DNA of 6,707 nucleotides from Undibacterium sp. (GCA_019752975.1 JAIELM010000057.1:1-6707); one strand, 5' to 3'; positions 1 to 6,369 are shown, counted from the first letter of the stretch. Program-made: numbers and translations. Notes: generated by a model from the letters alone, not told the origin.

Positions 1-1169
1 ATGTATACGCTCCATTGGGTTTCACCTAGCTTCCAGCTGATGGCGATTAAGAGAAACACTTGCAAACCAATCAGCATCCAAGAGGTGGTAAAACGCTTTA
101 GTAAAAACTGAAGAAAGCAGGCGTTGATATGGAGGCCTGATGGCATCGCCGGAACTAAACGTATCAGGCTTTGTTCGCGTCTGGTACGGAATAATTCAGT
201 CTTGGCGGCTACCGCAAAGCTAAAACCACTGAAGAGAGGTAGGCCAAGTGCGATCGCTTTAAATGGAAAGAGATGAAAAGCTTCTTGATTCGATGGGAAC
301 AAAGAGAATGCGATGAAAAGCCAAAAAAGGGCTACGTTGATCAGTTCTGTGGTCCAGTAAACGCCAGGGCCAAAGACGAAAGTCAGTAAGTGATCGGCGC
401 GCACCAACTTTGTATTGCCTATCGCTTTATTCAATCCGCGAAAATAGAAGTAATTCATAAATTGGAATATTTTTTCGAATTGTGCCCAATTATTTTTTGC
501 ATTATCGCTGGGATTGGATTGGCGTAGCAGATGAAGTATGCTTTTGTAAGCACGCATATGAGCATCACCGCCGTTCTTAATTAAATGGCCGACACTGAAG
601 TACAAAAACAGTAGCGTCACAAGAATAAAGACGCAACGATAGGCAAGATTCGATTCAGCCAACTGAAACAAGGGAAAGAGTGTTTTAGAAAAAAACATTA
701 ATATGCTTATTCCGACGCCAGCAACAGCACCGTTGTACCAGCAAATTGCGCAAAGTATCAGCATGGCGCTGAGGAAATTAAGCCAAAAATGCCCAATTAA
801 CGCAAAACCTAATAGCCCGTAGAGTAAAGTCACCCCGATTAAAAGCGCAGCCGACAAGCGCCATAGTTGCTTTTGTAGCGCGGGAACGGTCCGAGTATAG
901 GCGGGATTATTTTGCAGCATAATGCCTATGCTAACCAGTAAGGTATAGCGTAGTAGTAGTCCTGCTAAGGCGATTAAGCAGAGAGTATTACCTAATGCCG
1001 CGAGTTCTGGCATAAACCAGCCGAGTGACGCACCGCCAAGTAAGATGAGGACAAAAAAACTGCTCATTACCTTACCCATGCCATCGTCTCGTTTCAGAGA
1101 AAAGCGTAATAGTGACCAGTATCTGCTGGAGCTACTGAAGGGCCTACTCGATAGTGAAGATGGCATCAT
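1..1169 (-). CDS. ABC-2-like exporter permease, membrane subunit (partial, 3' end outside window)
   Basis: The frame is open without a stop from the ATG at 1169 to base 1, giving 389 codons; the C-terminus is cut by the window edge. The translation is strongly hydrophobic. I see about eight likely membrane helices, near residues 35-53, 62-86, 103-125, 130-158, 176-196, 268-292, 303-322 and 362-378. A polar, cytoplasmic-looking loop lies at about 198-262, and a basic RTRREQSLIRLVPAMP stretch at 328-343. It directly follows an ABC ATPase, overlapping it by ATGA, so it is most likely the membrane half of that exporter. The start is set by the overlap and by a GAGGTGA ribosome site. A second ATG follows immediately (1166-1164), so the protein may be one residue shorter. 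Family membership rests on topology and context; I recognise no specific substrate. Two chains, or one chain with two ATPases, would be needed for a complete transporter. Confidence 0.85.
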   Translation of the reverse strand, partial: MMPSSLSSRPFSSSSRYWSLLRFSLKRDDGMGKVMSSFFVLILLGGASLGWFMPELAALGNTLCLIALAGLLLRYTLLVSIGIMLQNNPAYTRTVPALQKQLWRLSAALLIGVTLLYGLLGFALIGHFWLNFLSAMLILCAICWYNGAVAGVGISILMFFSKTLFPLFQLAESNLAYRCVFILVTLLFLYFSVGHLIKNGGDAHMRAYKSILHLLRQSNPSDNAKNNWAQFEKIFQFMNYFYFRGLNKAIGNTKLVRADHLLTFVFGPGVYWTTELINVALFWLFIAFSLFPSNQEAFHLFPFKAIALGLPLFSGFSFAVAAKTELFRTRREQSLIRLVPAMPSGLHINACFLQFLLKRFTTSWMLIGLQVFLLIAISWKLGETQWSVY

Positions 1170-1876
1170 TGCGTCACCTCAATAAACAAATCTTCCAAAT
1201 TTTTATGATGCTGTTCTAGTAGTTGATCCAGTTCGCCTTGCAAGACGATACGACCATCGCGTAAGAAAGCCACATCCATAGAAACCCGTTCTAGGTCGGA
1301 TAAGATATGGGTGGAAAAAATCACCGTAGTCTCTCTATCGATTACGCCGGTAACTAATTCGTTTAAAAATTCGCGTCGCCCTAAAGGATCGAGGCTGGCA
1401 ACCGGCTCATCTAAAATCAACAGCTCTGGATCATGTGCTAAGGCACGAATAATCGACAGACGTTGCTTTTGCCCTACCGATAGTTTGGCAATTTTTTTGT
1501 TGGGGTCGATTTCCCATTGCTGCAATAATTGATCGACTTTCGCTTGATTCCAATGCGGATAGAGCACTTTAAAATAGCCCAACATTTCCGCGCCCGTCAT
1601 CCATTCAAACAATTCAGCGCTTTGTGGGACATAGGCAATTTTTGCACGTACCGTATCACTTAAATTGAGATTTGATTCGCCCATGATGGTGACGCTTCCG
1701 CCATCTAATTCACGTAGGCCTAAAGTGCATTCCAATAAGGTCGATTTGCCCGCACCATTGCGACCAAGTAGACCAATCACTTTGCCTTTTGGTATTTGCC
1801 AATTGACTTCATGCAGGACAGTGCGTTTGTCGAAGGACTTGCTTACGGCTTTTAATTCCACCAGGATGTTACTCAT
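1166..1876 (-). CDS. ABC transporter ATP-binding protein (YtrB-like exporter ATPase)
   Basis: This 236-residue nucleotide-binding subunit would power the adjacent permease on the cytoplasmic side of the inner membrane. All ABC motifs are present in order: Walker A GRNGAGKS at 38-45, Q-loop glutamine 85, signature LSVGQKQR at 132-139, Walker B LLILD at 152-156 with catalytic Glu157, D-loop SLDP at 161-164, and the switch histidine His190 in STHIL. The length is normal for stand-alone exporter ATPases. The C-terminal LEDLFIEVT tail is typical of ATPases paired with ABC-2 permeases. The start codon overlaps the GntR stop by ATGA, with AGGAG (1884-1888) seven bases upstream. Gene order GntR, ATPase, permease matches YtrA-type operons, which are often induced by cell-wall antibiotics. 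The substrate here is unknown; drug, peptide or lipid export are all possible. Confidence 0.96.
   Translation of the reverse strand: MSNILVELKAVSKSFDKRTVLHEVNWQIPKGKVIGLLGRNGAGKSTLLECTLGLRELDGGSVTIMGESNLNLSDTVRAKIAYVPQSAELFEWMTGAEMLGYFKVLYPHWNQAKVDQLLQQWEIDPNKKIAKLSVGQKQRLSIIRALAHDPELLILDEPVASLDPLGRREFLNELVTGVIDRETTVIFSTHILSDLERVSMDVAFLRDGRIVLQGELDQLLEQHHKNLEDLFIEVTQ
1174..1180 (-). promoter_or_regulatory. Ribosome binding site of the permease gene
   Basis: GAGGTGA reads on the minus strand within the last codons of the ATPase gene, four bases before the ATG at 1169. It supports starting the permease at the overlapping ATGATG and suggests translational coupling. Confidence 0.65.
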
Positions 1877-2286
1877 TCCATTTCTCCTAAAATTTGTTTA
1901 AATAAGGCGATTGCCTGTTTATGTTCCATACCCATTTGCGCCACTTCCACTGCGGCACGTTCAAGGGTAGGGCGCAGTAAAAGTTCTCGATGATCACTAT
2001 TTTTAAGTGCCTGTGTTTTGGCGCAGACCACCATACCCACACCGCGCTGTCTTTGTACTAGACCTTCCACTTCCAAATAGTTGTAGGCTTTGGAGACCGT
2101 CATTGGATTGAGTGTTAAGGCGAGTGCTACCTCACGTACCGATGGAAGTAGATCGCGATTACCTAACTGCCCAGAGGCGATTAGACGCCGCACCTGATCC
2201 ATCAACTGCTTGTAAATCGGCTCGCTACTGCCTGGCGCGATGGTGAATATGGAAGCACTATGAGTTTGCCTATTCTCGGTCTGCAT
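1873..2286 (-). CDS. GntR-family transcriptional regulator, YtrA subfamily
   Basis: This 137-residue DNA-binding protein is the first gene of the exporter operon. A GntR winged helix spans about residues 22-88: PIYKQLMDQVRRLIASGQL, then LPSVREVALALTLNPMTVSKAYNYLE with the recognition helix, then a wing around RGVGMVV. The remaining 45 or so residues are a short helical tail, too small for the FCD, UTRA or aminotransferase-like domains of other GntR classes. That shortness defines the YtrA type, in which the tail dimerises the protein. YtrA proteins usually repress their own operon. The 20-bp palindrome 11 bases upstream of the start codon, overlapping the inferred -10 box, fits that role. The stop overlaps the ATPase start. 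The ATG at 2286 is preceded by AAGG at a sensible distance. The inducer cannot be read from the sequence. Confidence 0.94.
   Translation of the reverse strand: MQTENRQTHSASIFTIAPGSSEPIYKQLMDQVRRLIASGQLGNRDLLPSVREVALALTLNPMTVSKAYNYLEVEGLVQRQRGVGMVVCAKTQALKNSDHRELLLRPTLERAAVEVAQMGMEHKQAIALFKQILGEME
1884..1888 (-). promoter_or_regulatory. Ribosome binding site of the ATPase gene
   Basis: AGGAG on the minus strand lies seven bases before the ATG at 1876, inside the last codons of the GntR gene. It fixes the ATPase start at the ATGA overlap. Confidence 0.8.
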
Positions 2287-2297
2287 AATTAACCTTG

Positions 2298-2317
2298 TGT
2301 ATTAGTTGACTGATACA
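2298..2317. promoter_or_regulatory. Probable GntR (YtrA-type) operator palindrome
   Basis: The arms TGTATTAGT (2298-2306) and ACTGATACA (2309-2317) are inverted repeats with one mismatch in nine and a two-base centre (TG). The outer TGTAT/ATACA is perfect. Palindromes beginning TGTA and ending TACA are typical YtrA-family operators. The site overlaps the inferred -10 box and the predicted start point of the regulator operon, so a bound dimer should block transcription. Binding is inferred. Confidence 0.68.
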
Positions 2318-2343
2318 GTAATATTGTTTCGCGCCTTTGTCAA
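2315..2343 (-). promoter_or_regulatory. Sigma-70-type promoter of the GntR/ABC operon
   Basis: On the minus strand a perfect -35 box TTGACA (2343-2338) is followed after exactly 17 bases by TACTGT (2320-2315), a weak -10 match (3 of 6). Transcription would start near 2308, within the palindrome, leaving a leader of about 22 bases. The -35 box and spacing are strong; the -10 box is the uncertain part. Confidence 0.55.
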
Positions 2344-2384
2344 GCGCATCGGAATAATTATTTACAGAATTATTTGCAAACGCA

Positions 2385-2413
2385 TTGATTTAAATCCCGT
2401 GTTTGGGCAGAAT
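2385..2413 (+). promoter_or_regulatory. Candidate promoter of the aminotransferase gene
   Basis: TTGATT (2385-2390) and CAGAAT (2408-2413) are spaced by 17 bases; each matches four of six consensus positions. The predicted start is near 2420, giving a leader of about 54 bases before the GTG. It is the best plus-strand candidate I found in the divergent gap, but weak matches of this kind are common by chance. Confidence 0.28.
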
Positions 2414-2473
2414 GGATTATTCGGCAGTGCAGCATTTTGTCTTTGATCGAATCAATCTCATTGAAAGTAACTT

Positions 2474-3712
2474 GTGCGACTCATACAAAAATCCCAAAAA
2501 CTTGCAGACGTTTGTTACGACATCCGCGGCCCAGTATTAGAAAAGGCCAAACAGATGGAAGACGAAGGCCATAAAATTATTAAATTAAATATCGGCAATC
2601 TCGCCGTATTTAATTTCGCCCCGCCTGACGAGATTGTTCAGGATATGATTTTTAATATGCAAAATGCGGCGGGATATACCGAGTCAAAAGGCATGTTCGC
2701 CCCTCGTAAAGCCATCATGCACTACACCCAAGAGAAGCATATTCGTGGTGTGGCGATAGATGATATCTACATAGGTAATGGCGCTTCTGAATTGATCGTC
2801 ATGGGCATGAATGCCTTGCTCAATCCCGGCGATGAAGTGTTAGTGCCAGCCCCGGATTATCCTTTGTGGACAGCCGCGGTGAGTTTGTCCAGTGGCACGC
2901 CAGTGCATTATCTATGCAATGAGAGTGCAGATTGGATGCCCGACATTGAAGACATCAAGCGCAAAATCACATCCAATACCAAGGCCATTGTTGTCATCAA
3001 CCCGAATAATCCGACCGGGGCACTGTATCCACGTGAAGTGCTACAACAGATCGTTGACCTCGCACGTCAACACCAACTGATCGTCTTTGCGGATGAAATT
3101 TACGATAAAACTTTATACGATGATGCCGAACATATCTCGATTGCTTCCTTAGCTGACGACGTATTATTCTTGACCCTCAATGGAATTTCCAAAAATTATC
3201 GCTCCTGCGGCTACCGCGCCGGATGGATGGTGATCTCCGGTGAAAAGCGCTACGCTAAAGACTATATTGAAGGACTCAATATGCTAGCCTCGATGCGCCT
3301 GTGCTCCAACGCGCCGGGACAATTTGCCATACAAACCGCGTTGGGTGGCCATCAAAGCATTAAAGATCTAGTCGCCCCGGGAGGACGCCTAGCCAAGCAA
3401 CGCGACCTCGCGCACCGTTTATTAACGGCCATTCCTGGCGTCACTTGCGTTAAGCCTAAAGCGGCCTTGTACATGTTTCCCAAGCTCGACCCCAAGATTT
3501 ACCCGATCAAGGATGATCAGAGCTTTATCCAAGAACTGCTGGAAGAACAAAAAGTATTACTGGTTCAGGGAACCGGCTTTAACTGGATCGCCCCCGATCA
3601 TTTCCGCGTCGTGTTCTTACCCAACACCGATGATCTCACCGAGGCGATAGGGCGCATCGCGCGTTTTCTGGAAGGCTATCGTAAGCGGCATGGGACCGAT
3701 GTGGCTAAATAG
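2474..3712 (+). CDS. alaA: AlaA-like PLP-dependent aminotransferase (glutamate-pyruvate type)
   Basis: This 412-residue class I/II (fold type I) aminotransferase aligns by eye along nearly its whole length with E. coli AlaA (about 405 residues), which interconverts pyruvate and glutamate with alanine and 2-oxoglutarate in the cytoplasm. Cofactor and substrate residues are visible: Tyr129 in APDYPLW, Asn179 in NPNNPTG, Asp207 in ADEIYD, the PLP-Schiff-base Lys240 in NGISKNYR, phosphate-binding Arg248 in GYRAGW, and the carboxylate-binding Arg378 in DHFRVV. The start is GTG: an in-frame TAA lies two codons upstream, and the next ATG (residue 27) would remove the conserved RLIQKS..YDIRGP segment. 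Only a weak GAAAG (2463-2467) precedes it. One oddity is GNLAVFNF at 41-48, where AlaA has GNPAPFGF. It may therefore be a paralog with shifted substrate preference. It is monocistronic and divergent from the GntR operon. Confidence 0.92.
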   Translation: MRLIQKSQKLADVCYDIRGPVLEKAKQMEDEGHKIIKLNIGNLAVFNFAPPDEIVQDMIFNMQNAAGYTESKGMFAPRKAIMHYTQEKHIRGVAIDDIYIGNGASELIVMGMNALLNPGDEVLVPAPDYPLWTAAVSLSSGTPVHYLCNESADWMPDIEDIKRKITSNTKAIVVINPNNPTGALYPREVLQQIVDLARQHQLIVFADEIYDKTLYDDAEHISIASLADDVLFLTLNGISKNYRSCGYRAGWMVISGEKRYAKDYIEGLNMLASMRLCSNAPGQFAIQTALGGHQSIKDLVAPGGRLAKQRDLAHRLLTAIPGVTCVKPKAALYMFPKLDPKIYPIKDDQSFIQELLEEQKVLLVQGTGFNWIAPDHFRVVFLPNTDDLTEAIGRIARFLEGYRKRHGTDVAK

Positions 3713-3747
3713 TTGGCGAGTGAGATGGTCAGTGAGTTGGTCTGTTA

Positions 3748-3774
3748 GCTAGGTGGCGACGATCGCCGCCTAGC
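3748..3774 (+). terminator. Strong hairpin after the aminotransferase gene, possible terminator
   Basis: The arms at 3748-3759 (GCTAGGTGGCGA) and 3763-3774 form a 12-bp stem around a three-base CGA loop. The one non-Watson-Crick pair is T3754 with G3768, which is G-U in a plus-strand RNA but A-C in a minus-strand RNA, so the stem is better in the aminotransferase transcript. It begins 36 bases after the stop. No real U-tract follows, only CTCTT at 3786-3790, so intrinsic termination is uncertain; RNA 3'-end protection is an alternative. Confidence 0.45.
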
Positions 3775-3786
3775 CCTAGCCCTAGC
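3769..3786. repeat. Three tandem CCTAGC hexamers
   Basis: CCTAGC is repeated three times without interruption. The first copy is the closing arm of the hairpin at 3748-3774; the other two could pair with the same GCTAGG arm in register-shifted foldings. It is probably a small slippage expansion. Confidence 0.8.
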
Positions 3787-3796
3787 TCTTAGCGGT

Positions 3797-3810
3797 CTTT
3801 CTCGCGAAAG
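3797..3810 (-). other. Small hairpin downstream of the 123-residue secreted protein gene
   Basis: CTTTC and GAAAG form a five-base-pair stem. Read on the minus strand the loop is GCGA, a stable GNRA tetraloop. It lies about 36 bases past the stop of the minus-strand gene ending at 3846. There is no U-tract, so it is only a candidate 3'-end structure. Confidence 0.3.
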
Positions 3811-3845
3811 CGGGAAGCGGGCGTAGCAATCTAGTGAGATCCGCT

Positions 3846-4217
3846 TCATTTACTCGTGAGTGGTCCAGCAAGGCGCACACCGTTCACTTCTACAATATAC
3901 ACATAATTGACGCTTTCCCTATCAGTTTGTATACTTTCGCAAATGCCCTTTCCGTCCACACGGAGTGATTTTCCATTGGCATAGGCGGTCAAGACTAATG
4001 CTTGTATTGCGCGACCTCCCGCAGTATTTAAATTGACTGCATAGTTTCCGGCTGTCGCGGTAGAGCACGATGGTTTGTTGGTGGGAGTACCTGCGGAGAA
4101 GATAAATGCGCCGTAATCTGTGGCAAGTGGAATAGTGACCAGCCCTTCGCTTGAGCTTCCTGCAAATGCCATCATGGACACAGCAAGTAGCGGTAATAAA
4201 ATAGATGATTTTTTCAT
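3846..4217 (-). CDS. Small secreted protein with two cysteines, unknown function
   Basis: This 123-residue protein begins with a clear Sec signal peptide: MKKSS, a hydrophobic core ILLPLLAVSMM, and a probable cleavage after AFA (residue 19). The mature part is about 104 residues, beta-strand-like, with just two cysteines, Cys51 and Cys93, likely joined in the periplasm or outside the cell. A helix-like segment AIQALVLTAYANGKSLRVDG (70-89) is followed by a cysteine and a strand NYVYIVEVNGVRL. Helix-then-GKxVxV patterns like this occur in small secreted OB-fold proteins such as SubB/PltB-type toxin B subunits, but that is a weak resemblance and I do not assign the function. AAGGAG (4225-4230) sits seven bases before the ATG. 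The gene follows the phospholipase-like gene by 67 bases on the same strand without a terminator between, so co-transcription is likely. Confidence 0.85.
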   Translation of the reverse strand: MKKSSILLPLLAVSMMAFAGSSSEGLVTIPLATDYGAFIFSAGTPTNKPSCSTATAGNYAVNLNTAGGRAIQALVLTAYANGKSLRVDGKGICESIQTDRESVNYVYIVEVNGVRLAGPLTSK

Positions 4218-4224
4218 TTGTGCA

Positions 4225-4230
4225 CTCCTT
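4225..4230 (-). promoter_or_regulatory. Ribosome binding site of the small secreted protein gene
   Basis: AAGGAG on the minus strand, seven bases from the ATG at 4217, is the best Shine-Dalgarno site in the window and predicts strong translation. An eight-C run (minus strand) lies six bases farther upstream. Confidence 0.8.
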
Positions 4231-4235
4231 GATTA

Positions 4236-4243
4236 GGGGGGGG
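4236..4243. repeat. Eight-G homopolymer in the leader of the small secreted protein gene
   Basis: There are eight consecutive G on the plus strand (C on the coding strand) between a TATTAT hexamer (4250-4245, minus strand) and the ribosome site at 4225-4230. Tracts of this length are prone to slipped-strand length change. A change here would alter the leader or promoter spacing, not the reading frame. Confidence 0.85.
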
Positions 4244-4284
4244 AATAATAAGTAGATGTGTTTTAATGACTAACTGAGTTAAAT

Positions 4285-6369
4285 TTAATAAACTATAAAT
4301 GTTTGAGGTAAACCATAATTTATCATGTTGTGCCGCCCATTATTATCTTTATAGAAGGGAATTGGGGCATAGCAACTTCCGCTGGTATTGGGGTAGGGAC
4401 TAATAAAATTGACGAGGTAAACATGTGTTTCTCGTGGTGACAACGGAATGATGCTGCCCTTTACAATTTTTTCGCCATCCACCGTAACCTCCCAATAACC
4501 AGAACAATCAAATGGGGAATAATCGCTTTGATCGAATAAGACACCCACGGTCGGCGCCCTAGGGGCGGATTGTCCTGGGCAACCCATGCCAAGGTCCCAA
4601 GCGGTACGTGTGTCAATATTTCCAGTTACTTTGATACGAACTTGAGATGTTCCATAGGCTTTCGCGTCAAAATTGAAGGTGTATTTTCTCGACATACTCA
4701 CAAGCCCCCCAGAACTCAATAATAAGGTCTTCGCACTATTATTCGCAAAAATTTGTAAGCCATCGGGGATGGTGTACGGCTCAAAGTCAACAGAAACTAT
4801 GCCTGGGGTTGAGCCTAACTCGTGGATTACATCCAAACCAGCACTAGAGCCCGTTTCACTTACAATTCCTCTGCATGGCACGGCTGGTACAGATGGGGCA
4901 ACGTAGGGTATGACCTTGCCGGTAACCGCATAAAATCCAGATAAAGCGCTGGGATCACCTTCCGCGCCAATTTGACCACGAAATGCCAAGATTAGGCTTT
5001 TAGTCCCTGTTGGTGGTTCAGCAAAGCTGATACTCACGTTGCTGTTTGTGGCGATACTTGTAGAAAATTGCGCAAAAGGAAGTTGTGTTCTTTGACCATA
5101 GGCATCGTCTGCAAACACGGAAAAAGTCCCGTTGAGCAGTCTGCCAGGATTTTCTATTACCCATGAATTGGGGCTCGTTCCTCGCCTAAAATTAATTCGA
5201 CCTCGGAAAAAATGATTGATAATCCCAGCAGAAAAAGCAACTGCCCTGGGCAAGAGCACCTTATAACCATCCTGAAAACCTTTTATTGAATCCACGTAGG
5301 ATTTTGCTAAAGCAACACCAAAAACATTGAGTGCTGAGCTCTCGGCTAGGCATTGTCTTGATTTTGAAAATGCACTATTCAAAGCATCGTAAATTGAACC
5401 TACCACACACTCGACACTTCCATTGATCGTCGTGCCATTGGCTAATTGTATTGCGGTAGGCAGTCGTTCAACCGAGGTTTTGCTACCATCTCGGTTAATG
5501 CCGTTGGGTAATGGAAAGCCGGGTGCATTCAATACATAGTCAGCTCCGTTAAAGTCTTTTCCTCCATAGACAAACTGAGTGCCATAGGAGGTGTAATTTT
5601 GTGCAGTGAATTCTGCCATGCCGATAAATTGTGGCGTCGTAGAACTAGGGCTGTGCCAAAATAATCGCGTATCGGAAAATGTCGGGATTGGGTAATTTCC
5701 GGGCATGAGGGGGGCAACTAATGTTTCTTCATGATCTTGCGTATATTTTTCATAAAACGCCCATGGAGGTATAATTGGGTCAATATTTATATGTTGATCA
5801 TTTCTGGTATGCTGGGGTTGCGACATATCTTGTAGGTGATGGGCTAAGTGTCCTAGTGTCTGAAAAACTCGCGAGAATGCAAGGTAGCGATCACTGGGAT
5901 ATCGACTGGTTAGTCCGGCCCAATAGTTTTGCTGTCCATTACGAAAGGAGAACTCCTGTGCTTGCGATCCATCCCGTAACTCTCCCGCCTCTTCTAACTC
6001 CCAATCTGGCGAGGCAAATCCTGATATCGCCAAAGTTTGTAAGCCTCGTCCCTGAAAGTTATTAAACTGAGGGTCAAAAAAATGATTGACGGCTCTCCTT
6101 TTGTATTGCTCATCTTCATACCAAGCACCATGCGAGATCATTTTTTCGATAGTCATATCCTCTGGTGGGATCGCACCGATTGGCGTGTACAAAGTACCTG
6201 CATAGGGACCAAGTCCCAAATCGCTAAGTAAGCTAGGATCGAGGTTTAATACCGATCTTCTTACTGCATTGATGGAGAGAGTGCGATGGATTTTGGTTTC
6301 ATGAGCCAATACCGCAGTGTTTTGAAATAGAATTGCCACCACGATTAGGATGGTTATTTTGGTTTTCAT
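4285..6369 (-). CDS. Exported zinc-dependent phospholipase C/P1-nuclease-like protein with beta-rich C-terminus
   Basis: This 694-residue protein has a Sec signal peptide (MKTK, core ITILIVVAILF, cleavage probably after VLA at 22). The N-terminal part looks like the helical zinc phospholipase C/S1-P1 nuclease fold. Ligand candidates are His23 and His28, Glu85-Asp86 in WYED, His96 in VNHFFDP, and His177/Asp181/His187 in the GHLAHHLQDMSQPQH block, followed by Glu207. The H-x3-D-x5-H spacing is the same as in B. cereus phospholipase C and P1 nuclease. Cleavage before His23 would make it residue 1 and His28 residue 6, like Trp1/His6 of P1 nuclease. The helical part seems to end near INHFFRGRI (384-392). 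Residues 393-694 look beta-rich, with cysteines 499, 597, 622 and 666, and may bind a surface or substrate. It would cleave phosphodiesters of lipid or nucleic acid, or be a relative with another use. AAGGA (6378-6382) precedes the ATG. Co-transcription with the following small gene is likely. Confidence 0.85.
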   Translation of the reverse strand: MKTKITILIVVAILFQNTAVLAHETKIHRTLSINAVRRSVLNLDPSLLSDLGLGPYAGTLYTPIGAIPPEDMTIEKMISHGAWYEDEQYKRRAVNHFFDPQFNNFQGRGLQTLAISGFASPDWELEEAGELRDGSQAQEFSFRNGQQNYWAGLTSRYPSDRYLAFSRVFQTLGHLAHHLQDMSQPQHTRNDQHINIDPIIPPWAFYEKYTQDHEETLVAPLMPGNYPIPTFSDTRLFWHSPSSTTPQFIGMAEFTAQNYTSYGTQFVYGGKDFNGADYVLNAPGFPLPNGINRDGSKTSVERLPTAIQLANGTTINGSVECVVGSIYDALNSAFSKSRQCLAESSALNVFGVALAKSYVDSIKGFQDGYKVLLPRAVAFSAGIINHFFRGRINFRRGTSPNSWVIENPGRLLNGTFSVFADDAYGQRTQLPFAQFSTSIATNSNVSISFAEPPTGTKSLILAFRGQIGAEGDPSALSGFYAVTGKVIPYVAPSVPAVPCRGIVSETGSSAGLDVIHELGSTPGIVSVDFEPYTIPDGLQIFANNSAKTLLLSSGGLVSMSRKYTFNFDAKAYGTSQVRIKVTGNIDTRTAWDLGMGCPGQSAPRAPTVGVLFDQSDYSPFDCSGYWEVTVDGEKIVKGSIIPLSPRETHVYLVNFISPYPNTSGSCYAPIPFYKDNNGRHNMINYGLPQTFIVY

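Noticed and set aside
1311..1901. Plus-strand open frames at 1311-1532 and 1665-1901
   Set aside because: They lie antisense to the ABC ATPase, whose motifs are complete, and their translations show no recognisable domain.
2443..2455. TTGAT-CGA-ATCAA inverted repeat before the aminotransferase
   Set aside because: The arms are only five bases and no matching regulator is evident.
2892..3080. Plus-strand frame of 62 codons
   Set aside because: It lies entirely inside the aminotransferase gene in another frame and has no family features.
3769..3786. CCTAGC repeats as a telomere-like or CRISPR-like array
   Set aside because: There are only three hexamers without spacers, in a setting with ordinary bacterial genes.
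4271..4281. TAACT-G-AGTTA inverted repeat between the two secreted-protein genes as a terminator
   Set aside because: A five-base stem with a one-base centre cannot form a stable terminator, and no U-tract follows.
4673..6065. Open frames at 4673-4906 (+), 5529-5717 (-) and 5775-6065 (+)
   Set aside because: All are covered by the 694-residue secreted protein, which has a signal peptide and metal motif. These are shadows.
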